From Bacteriovoracaceae bacterium UBA6153 (lineage in GTDB: Bacteria > Bdellovibrionota > Bacteriovoracia > Bacteriovoracales > Bacteriovoracaceae): 64,000 nucleotides of DNA. The DNA lies in the NCBI GenBank assembly GCA_002428265.1, contig DIUR01000023.1:124001-188000 (forward strand), written 5' to 3'. This document shows, in pieces, positions 33,059 through 41,956 of this stretch; position 1 is the first letter of the stretch; the number at the start of each line of letters is the position of its first letter. Made by a program: the position numbers and the translations under genes. The notes under the pieces are model-generated. The model searched no databases. It saw nothing but the letters and a program-made list of their open reading frames with translations, and was not told where the DNA came from.

Positions 33059-33572
33059 TCTTTTCATTGCTATAAAGAGTGGTAAAAGGCGATAGCCAGC
33101 AGTCTTCTTTAACTTTAAAAACAATCTTATGATCAAGATTTTTAGGTGGACTCTTTAAAAGAGTTTTTGGAAACAGTGCCAGTGGAGCACCTTGAAAATG
33201 AAATTCTATTTTTTTATCAGAGGGAAGTTTTCCAGAGTACAAAGCAGCAAGACAGATATAGGCCCCGTAGTCATTAGCTTCAATGACAATAGAAGAATTT
33301 TTACATTTAGAGATTTGATCAACCAGCTCTTTAGCGTCTACGTTAAGTGCAAACGGATTGATCTGGCGGTAGTAATTAAGCATTTTTCTGTGTTTTGTTG
33401 AAAGCTGCTTTTTTTCTTCAGCTGAGAAATTTAGAAAATCAAAAGATGCCATGATGGTTTGCTCAAAGCCAGCTTCCATTGGTTCTGCATAATAGGCCAT
33501 CAACGTTTTTTTCAAAGATTGTTCAGTTGAAGAAAACATGATCTTACCTTTGAAATTATGAGGCTTTTGCAT
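33030..33572 (-). CDS. Hypothetical protein
   Basis: 180 residues, soluble, no signal peptide. It mixes helices with strand-like segments (SSIVIEANDYGAYICLAALYSG, HKIVFKVKEDCW). The DYGAY stretch followed by small residues hints at an alpha/beta-hydrolase-like nucleophile elbow lacking Ser, but this is weak. ATG 33572 has GGA at 9 nt; ATG 33539 is also possible. It overlaps the kinase gene by 29 bp. Confidence 0.65.
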   Translation of the reverse strand: MQKPHNFKGKIMFSSTEQSLKKTLMAYYAEPMEAGFEQTIMASFDFLNFSAEEKKQLSTKHRKMLNYYRQINPFALNVDAKELVDQISKCKNSSIVIEANDYGAYICLAALYSGKLPSDKKIEFHFQGAPLALFPKTLLKSPPKNLDHKIVFKVKEDCWLSPFTTLYSNEKIKCFYLKAA

Positions 33573-33729
33573 TGGTGAATCCTTTATATTTTTGCGGAGA
33601 TACCCTAATAATAAACCCTTTCGGTAGGCTTCTTGTAAAAGATGAATAAAAGTACATAATTTTTTGGAGTTCTGGGCACTTAATTCCCTATAGAATCTTT
33701 TTGTTTAGCCAAGAATAGTGACCACTTTA

Positions 33730-33764
33730 GGGACATTTTGAAAATTTCTTTCTATAATTCCCCT
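33730..33764 (+). promoter_or_regulatory. promoter giving a leaderless start at 33765
   Basis: GGGACA (33730-33735), 17-bp spacer, perfect TATAAT (33753-33758), then exactly 6 nt (TCCCCT) and ATG. No Shine-Dalgarno is present. Confidence 0.55.
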
Positions 33765-34253
33765 ATGAAAAGAATTTTTAATACCAAGTTTTTTATAGCG
33801 GTAATCTTTTTTTGCGCTGGCTTTTTATCTAACCACATATTGGTGAAATATAAAGCGAGTCCTGTTATAGCTGAAAATGGTGAAGAGAGATTTCCTATTA
33901 ATCCTTCTGATTTTGATCATAGAAGTATGCTGGAGACGATTCAGCGAATGAATGAAGAAGATGAAGGATCGATGATGGCCATGGGAAATATGGGAGAAAT
34001 TAATCATCATGAAGATGATAAATTTTCTTATTATGAAATCCCGCTTAAAAATGTTAATGGTGCCAACCAGAAAATGAATGTAGAAATTAAAGACGGCATG
34101 ATTAAAATTTCCGAAGATGTAAAAACATCGGGTGAGACGAGTATTCAATCATCATCTGAACGAATGTTTTCTATTGATCCTGGTCTTGATGGCGACAAAG
34201 CAGAAGTCATTAATGAGAAAGATAAAATTGTAATAAAAATCCCTAAAAGATAA
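33765..34253 (+). CDS. Membrane-anchored protein with Hsp20-like C-terminal region
   Basis: 162 residues from ATG 33765. One N-terminal membrane helix (FFIAVIFFCAGFLSNHILV), an acidic Met-rich linker (DEGSMMAMGNMGE), and a C-terminal beta-rich part (KFSYYEIPLKNV, MNVEIKDGMIKISED, EVINEKDKIVIKIPKR) resembling an alpha-crystallin domain. A TTG upstream at 33738 lies within the promoter spacer and is rejected. It shares an operon with the YceI gene 10 bp downstream. Chaperone-like function is a guess. Confidence 0.65.
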   Translation: MKRIFNTKFFIAVIFFCAGFLSNHILVKYKASPVIAENGEERFPINPSDFDHRSMLETIQRMNEEDEGSMMAMGNMGEINHHEDDKFSYYEIPLKNVNGANQKMNVEIKDGMIKISEDVKTSGETSIQSSSERMFSIDPGLDGDKAEVINEKDKIVIKIPKR

Positions 34254-34263
34254 TGGAGCTTTA

Positions 34264-34983
34264 ATGAAATACTTACTTCTTCTTCTAGCCTTAGCACTGG
34301 CCTTAAGTAGTGCCGCTCACGCGACTCAATTTGAAATTATAAAAGAGCACTCTAAAGTAGGCTTTGAAGTCGACTATATGATGATGACTAAAGTTGAAGG
34401 TCACTTCACGAAGTATCAAGGTTTTTTTGAACTCAATGATAAAGAAGATGAGATCTCAAAAGTACGAGTTGAAGTGTATTCAGACAGCGTTGATTCAAAC
34501 GATAAAAAAAGAGACTTCCATTTAAAAGGTCATGAGTTCTTATTCGCGGTTAATCACCCAGAAATTACTTTTAAAGCAACGGGCCCGGCAAAGATCGGTG
34601 CTGATAAGAAATTTAAAATCACAGGTGAGTTAACATTAAGAAAAGTGACTAAGACAGTAACTTTCGAAGGAGAGTTTAAAGGAAAAGGCAAAGACCCGTG
34701 GGGGAAAGATAGCTTCTTTTATAACTTGAAATCTGAAATTAACCGCAAGGACTTCGAGATCACTTGGAATCAACAAATGGATACAGGTGGATATTTAGTC
34801 GGAGATATCGTTCGTTTAAGCATTGTTGTTCAAGCTCAAAGAATGGCAGACAAGACGCCATTTTCAACTCACATGATACCAGCGACGAAAGGGATTATTG
34901 AAAGACAGGATTTAAAGTCGGGAAGAATCAAGAAGCTTACGACGCCAACTGATCCGAAAGATCAATCAGCGCCGAAGAAATAA
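34264..34983 (+). CDS. YceI-family periplasmic lipid-binding-like protein
   Basis: 239 residues with a signal peptide (KYLLLLLALALALSSAAHA). The mature part follows YceI: HSKVGFEVDYMMMTKVEGHFTKYQG, DSNDKKRDFHLKGHEFL, HPEITFKAT and KTVTFEGEF; the lipocalin-like barrel binds polyisoprenoids in known members. It has an unusual 45-residue basic C-terminal extension (ATKGIIERQDLKSGRIKKLTT) beyond the barrel. GGAG precedes the ATG. Confidence 0.88.
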   Translation: MKYLLLLLALALALSSAAHATQFEIIKEHSKVGFEVDYMMMTKVEGHFTKYQGFFELNDKEDEISKVRVEVYSDSVDSNDKKRDFHLKGHEFLFAVNHPEITFKATGPAKIGADKKFKITGELTLRKVTKTVTFEGEFKGKGKDPWGKDSFFYNLKSEINRKDFEITWNQQMDTGGYLVGDIVRLSIVVQAQRMADKTPFSTHMIPATKGIIERQDLKSGRIKKLTTPTDPKDQSAPKK

Positions 34984-34991
34984 TTTTTTAA

Positions 34992-36263
34992 TTAGCTGAA
35001 TTTAACGACACAATAATTCTTTTTACCTTTTCTTAAAACCATACAAGTCTCACTCGCAAGGTGAGACTCATTCATAACGGCTGTATTATCAGGTACAGCG
35101 TCGTTATTTAAGTAAACACCTTTTTGATCCACTGATCTTCTGGCCTCGCCTTTACTTGCAAAAAGCGGAGTAGAGGCAAGTAAGTCTAAGAAGGGAATCC
35201 CTGCTTGTAAATCAGCTCTTTTTAATTCAACAGAAGGCACATCTTTGAAGATGGCGTTCAGGTCTTTGTCTTTTAAGTTTTCAATTTTTTCACCGAAGAA
35301 AATTTTTGTTGCCGATAGAGCTGATTCAAGTCCAGCTTCACCGTGAACAAGTTTGACGACTTCAGCGGCCAGAGTTTTTTGAGCTTGTCTTAAATGCGGC
35401 TCTGATTTTGTTTTTTCTTCAAGGACAGCAATTTCATCCAGGCTTAAAAATGTAAAATACTTTAAGTACTTTACAACAGAAGTATCATCGCTGTTTAAGA
35501 GGTATTGGTACATTTGGTAAGGAGACGTCATCTCAGCGTCCAGGTAGATCGCTGTTCCACCTTCGGATTTACCAAACTTATTTCCGTTTTGATCAGTTAC
35601 TAATGGAATAACTAATCCGTAAACCTGGCGAGCATCCATTTTTCTTGTGTAATCAATACCAGCGGTAATGTTACCCCATTGATCACCACCACCCATTTGT
35701 AGAATAACGTCGTGATTAAGGGCAAGGTGACGGAAGTCGTAGGCCTGAAGCATTTGGTAGCAGAACTCTGTAAAGCTTAAACCTACTTCAGATTCAATTC
35801 TGTTTTTAACAGATTCTTTAGCGAGCATTTCAGTAATACGAAAACGTTTACCTACATCGCGAAGAAAACCAATAAATGAGAATTGTCCCATCCAGTCGTA
35901 GTTGTTGACCATGACAGCAGGGTTCTCTCCATCAAATTTTAAGATTCTTTGGAATTGTTTTTTCTGGGCTTCGATATTTTCTTTGATCACTTCTTCAGTT
36001 AGAAGAACACGTTCAGTACTTTTTCCTGAAGGGTCTCCAATCATTCCAGTTGCCCCACCAAGAAGGACGTAAGGCTTGTGTCCTGCTATCTGAAAGCGCT
36101 TCATGGTAATAATGGCAAACAGATTTCCAATCTGAAGAGATTTTGCTGTAGGATCATATCCAATATAGAAAGAGATTTTCTTTGTATTAAGAAGTTCTTT
36201 AATTTCAGGGTTTGATACGTCCTGAATGAGACCGCGTGCTTCAAGTTCTTGGTAAAAGTTCAT
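34992..36263 (-). CDS. tyrS: Tyrosyl-tRNA synthetase
   Basis: 423 residues. Class I signatures GYDPTAKSLQIGN (HIGH region) and KFGKSEGG (KMSKS region), the MQMGGGDQWGNI-like LQMGGGDQWGNITAG, and a C-terminal S4 RNA-binding domain (ARRSVDQKGVYLNN) are present. It charges tRNA-Tyr. AAGGAT precedes the ATG. No T-box or other leader was seen. Confidence 0.95.
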   Translation of the reverse strand: MNFYQELEARGLIQDVSNPEIKELLNTKKISFYIGYDPTAKSLQIGNLFAIITMKRFQIAGHKPYVLLGGATGMIGDPSGKSTERVLLTEEVIKENIEAQKKQFQRILKFDGENPAVMVNNYDWMGQFSFIGFLRDVGKRFRITEMLAKESVKNRIESEVGLSFTEFCYQMLQAYDFRHLALNHDVILQMGGGDQWGNITAGIDYTRKMDARQVYGLVIPLVTDQNGNKFGKSEGGTAIYLDAEMTSPYQMYQYLLNSDDTSVVKYLKYFTFLSLDEIAVLEEKTKSEPHLRQAQKTLAAEVVKLVHGEAGLESALSATKIFFGEKIENLKDKDLNAIFKDVPSVELKRADLQAGIPFLDLLASTPLFASKGEARRSVDQKGVYLNNDAVPDNTAVMNESHLASETCMVLRKGKKNYCVVKFS

Positions 36264-36338
36264 TGGTAATCCTTTGGCTTTGAATGGTATAATTATGACA
36301 GAAAAGCGACGATAAGAGAATGTTTTATTGAGGTGCCA

Positions 36339-36701
36339 ATGGAGCGTATTGTGTTTTATGACGGGGATTGTGGATTGTGCCAGAGGGCCATTTCAATGCT
36401 CTATACGCTGGACTCAAATAAAATTCTTCGTTTTGCACCCCTGAATGGCGACACCTATAAAAAATATTTTAAAGACGTAAGCAATATGAGCACGATTGTT
36501 TTTTATAACAAGGGTATCGAGTTTATCAGAAGTGATGCGGCCATTGAGATTATGTGGGTTCTTGGCGGATGGAAAAAACTAGCTATCGTCTTTAAAATTG
36601 TTCCCTTATTTCTTAGAGATAATATCTATCTTTTCATAGCGAAACACCGAAAAAAAGTTTCATGCATCATACTTCATAAAGATGAGCGTTTTTTGAAATA
36701 A
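36339..36701 (+). CDS. DCC-family thiol-disulfide oxidoreductase-like protein
   Basis: 120 residues from ATG 36339 (GAGG 5 nt upstream; the GTG at 36333 is less likely). VFYDGDCGLCQRA near the N-terminus is the DXXCXXC mark of the DCC family (DUF393), a thioredoxin-like fold. Partner unknown. It lies between tyrS and a CDF exporter. Confidence 0.85.
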   Translation: MERIVFYDGDCGLCQRAISMLYTLDSNKILRFAPLNGDTYKKYFKDVSNMSTIVFYNKGIEFIRSDAAIEIMWVLGGWKKLAIVFKIVPLFLRDNIYLFIAKHRKKVSCIILHKDERFLK

Positions 36702-36727
36702 AAAGCAATCTCTGCTAGAATCTATAA
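36693..36727 (+). promoter_or_regulatory. promoter giving a leaderless start at 36728
   Basis: TTGAAA (36693-36698), 17-bp spacer, TAGAAT (36716-36721), then exactly 6 nt and the ATG of the CDF gene. The -35 overlaps the last codons of the DCC gene. No Shine-Dalgarno is present. Confidence 0.6.
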
Positions 36728-37756
36728 ATGGAAAGACCAAAGTATCCCCATCCAGACTATTATAAAACTCATGCTCGCCGTGATGCTGAAAGAAAGTGGA
36801 TTTCTGTAATCGCATTGATCATCGGAGTCGGGCTGTTGTTTTTAAAGTTTTATGCTTATCAAAAAACAAATTCTCAATCGATTTTTTCAGACGCGCTTGA
36901 AAGCATTATTAATGTTGTTGCAGGAATAATCACTTTAATTGTTATTGTTGTTGCAGCTAAGCCTGCTGATCAAGATCATCCTTATGGACACGGGAAAGTC
37001 GAGAGTATGGCCGCGAGTTTCGAAGGTGGGGCGATTACACTTGCGGGTCTTCTCATTATTCTTAAAGCTGTCGAAGCCTTCTATAGCGGAACTATTTTAA
37101 AAGAATTAAATCTAGGTCTGTTAATTACCTTAGGTGCCGGGTTAGCTAACGGAATCATGGGATACTTTATCGCTCTCAGAGGAAAAGTCCTTCACTCCGA
37201 AGCTTTGAGATCAAGTGGGACTCACTTGATGACTGATGCGTTTACGAGTCTAGGTGTTATTGTCAGTTTATTTTTGGTGAAGTGGACAGGCCTTCATTGG
37301 ATTGATCCTATCATTGCTGTGACTTTTGGATTTGCTTTATGTTTATCTGGAGCAAAGATTTTTATCCGATCTGGTTATGTTTTAATGGACGGTCTTGACC
37401 AGGAGACGCTTAAAAACATTGCGGAACTTTTTGAAAAAAATTATCGTCCAGGCGTCATTGATATTCACTACACCAGAGTAATAAGAAGCGGGAATTTTCA
37501 TCATATCGATTGCCATATGGTTATCCCGGAGTTCTGGTCAATCGCTGAAGGCCATTCATTTAGCGAACATTTTGAAGCGAGATTTGTGAATAATTATTCG
37601 ACACAAGCTGAACTAAAAATTCATCTCGATCCATGTCGAAGAGTTTATTGTGAAAATTGCGAAGTCGGAGATTGCCCTATCAGGCAAAAAAACTTTGTAA
37701 AAAGAACTCCTCTCGATAATCTCGACGAAGTGACTTCGCCGATTGAGAGCAGGTAA
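36728..37756 (+). CDS. Cation diffusion facilitator metal exporter with Cys-rich tail
   Basis: 342 residues. Six membrane helices; helix-2 site QSIFSDALESIINV (Asp/Glu) and helix-5 site HLMTDAFTS (His/Asp); HPYGHGK loop; cytoplasmic domain with HIDCHMVIPEFW. The C-terminus adds CRRVYCENCEVGDCPIR, four closely spaced Cys in a small metal-binding knuckle. Metal choice (Fe, Mn, Zn or Co) is unknown. It has its own promoter and lacks a ribosome site. Confidence 0.9.
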   Translation: MERPKYPHPDYYKTHARRDAERKWISVIALIIGVGLLFLKFYAYQKTNSQSIFSDALESIINVVAGIITLIVIVVAAKPADQDHPYGHGKVESMAASFEGGAITLAGLLIILKAVEAFYSGTILKELNLGLLITLGAGLANGIMGYFIALRGKVLHSEALRSSGTHLMTDAFTSLGVIVSLFLVKWTGLHWIDPIIAVTFGFALCLSGAKIFIRSGYVLMDGLDQETLKNIAELFEKNYRPGVIDIHYTRVIRSGNFHHIDCHMVIPEFWSIAEGHSFSEHFEARFVNNYSTQAELKIHLDPCRRVYCENCEVGDCPIRQKNFVKRTPLDNLDEVTSPIESR

Positions 37757-37758
37757 AT

Positions 37759-37968
37759 TTATTTCTTCTGAACTTTATTATTAATAGCTAATTCGTATTG
37801 CTTTAGGATGTCAGAGTCGATCTCTGTTTTTTCCAGAGACTTAATTGATTTCATCGAATTTTTCATTTCATCACAAGAGTGAATCCCGCCGTCGCCGTTG
37901 ATGGGCTTATTTCTTCCACCTTCTTTCATCCAGGTAATTTCTTTCGTACAAAATTTACAACGGGCCAT
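37759..37968 (-). CDS. Small zinc-ribbon-like protein
   Basis: 69 residues. MARCKFCTKEITW holds a CXXC knuckle and GGIHSCDEM offers His and Cys about 25 residues later, together a plausible Zn site. The rest is helical and charged. Its stop is 2 bp beyond the convergent CDF stop. A ribosome site AAGGAAAG lies upstream. No named family. Confidence 0.6.
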   Translation of the reverse strand: MARCKFCTKEITWMKEGGRNKPINGDGGIHSCDEMKNSMKSIKSLEKTEIDSDILKQYELAINNKVQKK

Positions 37969-38058
37969 GGGCTTTCCTTATCATTTTCCCTATACAAAAA
38001 ATGCCAGATTGGGCAAAATGTAGGGACACATTCGCTTAGAGTATAACAAGGGATAAAC

Positions 38059-39339
38059 ATGCTAGATATTAAATTCATCAGAGAAAATTCTGACATCGTG
38101 AAGACTGCCTGCAATCACAAAAACATAAATCTTGATATTGACCAGCTGCTCTCCCTTGATAAAGAAGTTTCAACACTCAAAACTGAAGAACAAAACCTTT
38201 TAACTCAAAAAAATGCAATAACAGCGAAGATTCCTAAGGCTTCTGCTGAAGAACGCCCAGCGCTTATTGCTGAGAGTAAAGCTTTGGATGAAAAAGTAAA
38301 AGGGCTTAAGCCGCAAGCTGAAAAAGCTGAAGAAGAGCTTAAGGCCATGATGTGGATCACTCCGCAAATTCCTTCACCAAAGGCCCCACTTGGAAAAGAC
38401 GATAGTGATAACGTGGAAATTAAAAAACACGGCGTCCTTCCAAAATTTGATTTCAAGCCACTTGATCACGTTCAATTATTAGAACAACAAAACTGGGCAG
38501 ACTTTGAGAGAATCGCAAAAGTTTCTGGCTCACGTTCATACTCACTAAGAAATGAAATGGTGCTGGTTGAAATGGCCATGCATAGAATGGCCATGGATAA
38601 ACTAATGGCTAAAGGTTTTAACCTGGTGTCTGTTCCAGCGTTTGCTAGAGAAGAAGCTCTTTATGGCACAGGACACTTTCCAGCTGGAAGAGACCAGGCG
38701 TATTTTATTCCTGAGCAAAATCTTTATTTAGCAGGAACAGCTGAAGTGCAGATCAACTCACTTCACGCCAATGAAATTTTAAAAGAATCTGAACTTCCCA
38801 TTTTATACGCAGGATACTCACCATGCTTTAGAAGTGAAGCAGGCTCATACGGGCGCGACGTGCGAGGCCTTATCCGTGTTCACCAGTTTATGAAAGTAGA
38901 GCAGTTTATTATTTGTAAAAATGACCCGGCCGAATCAGAAAAATGGCATCAGATTCTTCTGGAGACTTCAGAAGAAATCGTTCAGGATTTAGAGCTTCCA
39001 TATAGAATCGTTGAATGTTGTACGGGGGATATGGGAACTGGAAAAGTTCGCATGTACGATGTTGAAGCATGGGTTCCTTCTGAACAAAAATACAGAGAGA
39101 CGCATAGCTGTTCTGCTCTTCACGACTGGCAAGCAAGAAGAACTCAAACTCGCTACAGAGACGCTGATAACAAAGTTCAGTATGTTCACACTTTAAATAA
39201 CACTGCGATTGCGACTCCAAGAATCCTGGTTCCATTTTTAGAGTGTCATCAGCAAAAAGACGGGACAGTTAAAATCCCAGCTAAATTGCAGCCGTATATG
39301 GATGGCAAAAAAGTGATTGGGAAGCCAGTAGGGGCCTAG
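38059..39339 (+). CDS. serS: Seryl-tRNA synthetase
   Basis: 426 residues. An N-terminal antiparallel coiled coil (about 30-105) binds the tRNA variable arm; class II motifs 2 (CFRSEAGSYGRDVRGLIRVHQF) and 3 (NTAIATPRILVPFLECHQ) are present. It charges tRNA-Ser (and tRNA-Sec if present). AGGGAT precedes the ATG. No T-box leader is seen. Confidence 0.96.
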   Translation: MLDIKFIRENSDIVKTACNHKNINLDIDQLLSLDKEVSTLKTEEQNLLTQKNAITAKIPKASAEERPALIAESKALDEKVKGLKPQAEKAEEELKAMMWITPQIPSPKAPLGKDDSDNVEIKKHGVLPKFDFKPLDHVQLLEQQNWADFERIAKVSGSRSYSLRNEMVLVEMAMHRMAMDKLMAKGFNLVSVPAFAREEALYGTGHFPAGRDQAYFIPEQNLYLAGTAEVQINSLHANEILKESELPILYAGYSPCFRSEAGSYGRDVRGLIRVHQFMKVEQFIICKNDPAESEKWHQILLETSEEIVQDLELPYRIVECCTGDMGTGKVRMYDVEAWVPSEQKYRETHSCSALHDWQARRTQTRYRDADNKVQYVHTLNNTAIATPRILVPFLECHQQKDGTVKIPAKLQPYMDGKKVIGKPVGA

Positions 39340-39365
39340 GAACTCCTAGGTCTTTGGATTTGTTC

Positions 39366-39395
39366 TTATTTATGAGTTTTTTCTCACATAAATAA
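39366..39395 (+). terminator. weak stem-loop after serS
   Basis: TTATTTATG pairs with CATAAATAA around a 12-nt loop. The stem is AT-only and is followed by A residues, not T, so it may be a 3' end structure rather than a terminator. Confidence 0.3.
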
Positions 39396-39438
39396 AAAAG
39401 ATCTTAAGCATTTGAGCAGTTTAGTCCGATAAGAATGC

Positions 39439-40074
39439 ATGAGTATTAAAATTATGGTCGTCGATGATGACCAGATTAATTCACGCATTCTTTCTGAGAG
39501 ATTAAAAAAGCGCGGCTTTGATGTCTCTGTTGTTCATTCTGGAAGAGAGTGCCTGGACACTCTCCAAAGCGATACACCCGATCTTATTATGCTAGATATC
39601 GTCATGCCAGAGATGGATGGACTTGAACTTCTTTATTCAATTCGTTCAGTTTATTCTTCAATTGATATACCTGTTATTATGGCCACCGCTAAAAGTGATG
39701 TTGCAGGAATTGTCGAGGCCCTTCAAATAGGTGCAAATGACTACATGGAAAAACCAATCAACATTGATATTGCAGAGGCCAGGATCCACGCTCAAATAAA
39801 TGCAGTTAGAAATTATAGAGATGCTATGGTGAAGAAAGAAGTTGAATCAATCAATGCATTGATTGCGACTTATAACCATGAGATCAATAATCCACTTACC
39901 ATTGCTTATGGACTGCTTCGTAAAGCTAAAAAAGAACAGAGCACTGAGTACTTTGATAAAATCGGAGACTCACTTCAAAGAGTCGCAAAGATTGTTAGAG
40001 AGATTGAAAAACTCACAGATAAAAATGAGGTCGTGAATCTGGAAGTTACACAGAAGATGTATAAAATTCGCTAG
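39439..40074 (+). CDS. Response regulator fused to HisKA-like H-box, no ATPase domain
   Basis: 211 residues. REC domain (1-118) with VVDDDQ (acidic pocket), LIMLDIVMPEMDG (phospho-Asp) and EKPINIDIAE (Lys). A helical region follows with ATYNHEINNPLTIAYGLL, a near-canonical histidine-kinase H box, and a second helix, then the protein ends. The catalytic HATPase domain is missing. It may act as a REC-to-His phosphorelay module or dimeric output. The 3' end overlaps the convergent gene by 29 bp. Confidence 0.8.
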   Translation: MSIKIMVVDDDQINSRILSERLKKRGFDVSVVHSGRECLDTLQSDTPDLIMLDIVMPEMDGLELLYSIRSVYSSIDIPVIMATAKSDVAGIVEALQIGANDYMEKPINIDIAEARIHAQINAVRNYRDAMVKKEVESINALIATYNHEINNPLTIAYGLLRKAKKEQSTEYFDKIGDSLQRVAKIVREIEKLTDKNEVVNLEVTQKMYKIR

Positions 40075-40828
40075 GGTCACTGTACTTCATTCCCAATAAA
40101 ATTTTTGATTTGGTATTTTTGATATTAGTTTCTTTGAAACTTCTTTCATAAAAATTATATTTTGGTGGAGTTAGATTAAACTTCTCGGCCATCATCACGT
40201 AATACTCTTTTTTAGGCATTCTCAGGTCACTTACGATATTGAAGGTTTGTCCCCAGAAGCCTTTCTTCAAAACGCTTGTAATGGCATCAATACACTCAGT
40301 ACGCTCAACGAGGTGAGTGAGCTCATGAGCGCCTGTCACTTCTTCTTTGCCTTTAAGAAAAAAGACCGGATGTCTTTTATCGCCATAGAGTCCGCCAAAA
40401 CGAAGGATAGTGGCATTGGAGAATCTTTTGCGTAGATAATTTTCAGTTTCAAAAAGAATAGGGGAACCAGTTGAGCAGTCAAAAAGTTCACTGTCTTCAT
40501 CCACTTCATTCATGTTTTTTCCATAGACAGAAGTCGAGCTGGCGAAAATGATTTTTTTATCTGCTGGAATCTGGTCAAAGAATTTTTTCACATGGCTCAC
40601 TCCTAATGGAGGAATAAGATAAATAAGTACATCAGAATTAATTATTTTATCCGGTATAACTTGTGTCGCTACATCAATTGAAGTGTAAGGAATACCGTCA
40701 AGAGCAAACTCTTCGCTCTTGTCGTGGGCAGTCGTGGCCAGGATTTCAAAACCTTGCGCTAAAAATGACAGGCATAGAGGGCGCCCCAGCCAGCCAGCAC
40801 CTATTATTGTGATAAATTCTTTCTTCAT
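40046..40828 (-). CDS. NAD-dependent epimerase/dehydratase-like (YeeZ-type) protein
   Basis: 260 residues from ATG 40828, chosen for AGGAG 9 nt upstream (40849 lacks one). TIIGAGWLGRPL (about 5-16) is the Rossmann nucleotide motif; FASSTSVYGK supplies an SDR-like Ser and Tyr; RFGGLYGDKRHPVF follows. This matches the YeeZ group of extended SDRs with unknown substrate. Confidence 0.8.
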   Translation of the reverse strand: MKKEFITIIGAGWLGRPLCLSFLAQGFEILATTAHDKSEEFALDGIPYTSIDVATQVIPDKIINSDVLIYLIPPLGVSHVKKFFDQIPADKKIIFASSTSVYGKNMNEVDEDSELFDCSTGSPILFETENYLRKRFSNATILRFGGLYGDKRHPVFFLKGKEEVTGAHELTHLVERTECIDAITSVLKKGFWGQTFNIVSDLRMPKKEYYVMMAEKFNLTPPKYNFYERSFKETNIKNTKSKILLGMKYSDPSEFYTSSV

Positions 40829-40892
40829 TTGATAAGCTCCTGGCTTCATACTATCATTGTGAAAATTAAAAAGTCTTGTTCAGGAGTTTAGT

Positions 40893-41324
40893 ATGAAAAA
40901 TATTTTAATGGTCTTAGTTGCAGCAGTTGTTATGTCTACTTCAGCACATGCTTATACTGACCCAAAAGTTGGCGGAATGGTAACTTTAAAAAAAGGACTT
41001 GAAAAAAAGATCACAAAAAATGGTGTTCTTTTTATCTTCGCCAAACAAGCTGGACCTGATTCAGGCCCAAATGACAGAACTCCTCCAGTTGCTGTTATTA
41101 GAGTTGCCAATCCAACTTTTCCTCAGGCCTTTGTTATCACTCAAAAAAACGTGATGATTCCTGGTTCTGAGTTTAAAGGACCTTTCCATGTTATTGCTCG
41201 TTACACTCCAAGTGGAGATGCTCTGGTAAAAACAGGTGCCGTTGAAGGAATGGACCCAAAATTTCCTTCAGCTGACTTAGGAAATAAAAATCTTAATATC
41301 GAACTAAACGTCGAACTTAAGTAA
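40893..41324 (+). CDS. Secreted orphan CcmI C-terminal-like domain protein
   Basis: 143 residues with a signal peptide (KNILMVLVAAVVMSTSAHA). The mature part GGMVTLKKGLEKKITKNGVLFIFAKQAGP, PPVAVIRV, FPQAFVITQKNVMIPGSEFKGPFHVIARYTPSGDA matches the periplasmic C-terminal domain of cytochrome c biogenesis protein CcmI/CycH, but stands alone without the membrane and TPR parts. AGGAG precedes the ATG. Function as haem-lyase partner or unrelated binding module is open. Confidence 0.75.
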   Translation: MKNILMVLVAAVVMSTSAHAYTDPKVGGMVTLKKGLEKKITKNGVLFIFAKQAGPDSGPNDRTPPVAVIRVANPTFPQAFVITQKNVMIPGSEFKGPFHVIARYTPSGDALVKTGAVEGMDPKFPSADLGNKNLNIELNVELK

Positions 41325-41326
41325 GA

Positions 41327-41956
41327 GTGGATACGACTTTATTCCCAACTAAAGAAGAATGGGGAAGTGGTGATGAAGCGATGGATAATAAATTATCTAT
41401 CGCTTTGAAAAAAACGATTGAGACTCTCTCGCTTGAGACGATTGGCGAGTTCTATTCGAGTGGTTTAAACCTTAGACCCCGAGCACTCAATCCATCATTC
41501 CATTCCACCATTGAGTTAGTGACTAAAGCGCTTCTTTATCTCTTATCTCCCGACGAATTTAATGATCACCTGATTTTAAAAATGAAAGGTGCTTATCACA
41601 AAAAAAGCAAAGTTCACCTGGAACTTGTAGAGTTTGAAAGTTTGCTGGAAATTTTAAAGAACGAAAAAGTTTATCGTTATAAAAATCAGATTGATTTCCA
41701 TTATAGATTGCAAAACACTGAAGAAAGAAATCCATTTGTCAGACAACCTTTGAAAAAATCTAAAATAGACGTTCACGCTAAAATACTTATGAAGGATTTC
41801 AGATTTTGGCTTCAGGGTGAAAAAGAGCTGAAAGTCGTTGATGATGAAATCTTTAGTGGATTAAAAAACGGCCAGATTTTAGTGATTAAAAACTTTGGAG
41901 AGTTGTGGTTTCACAACGATTCATTATTCACACTTGTTGATCAGGACATTTTATGA
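41327..41956 (+). CDS. Hypothetical cytoplasmic protein
   Basis: 209 residues starting with GTG 2 bp after the previous stop. It is mixed helix and strand with a basic middle (RQPLKKSKIDVHAKI). No signal peptide, membrane segment or known motif is seen. It overlaps the next hypothetical gene by 4 bp, so the pair is co-translated. Confidence 0.7.
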   Translation: MDTTLFPTKEEWGSGDEAMDNKLSIALKKTIETLSLETIGEFYSSGLNLRPRALNPSFHSTIELVTKALLYLLSPDEFNDHLILKMKGAYHKKSKVHLELVEFESLLEILKNEKVYRYKNQIDFHYRLQNTEERNPFVRQPLKKSKIDVHAKILMKDFRFWLQGEKELKVVDDEIFSGLKNGQILVIKNFGELWFHNDSLFTLVDQDIL

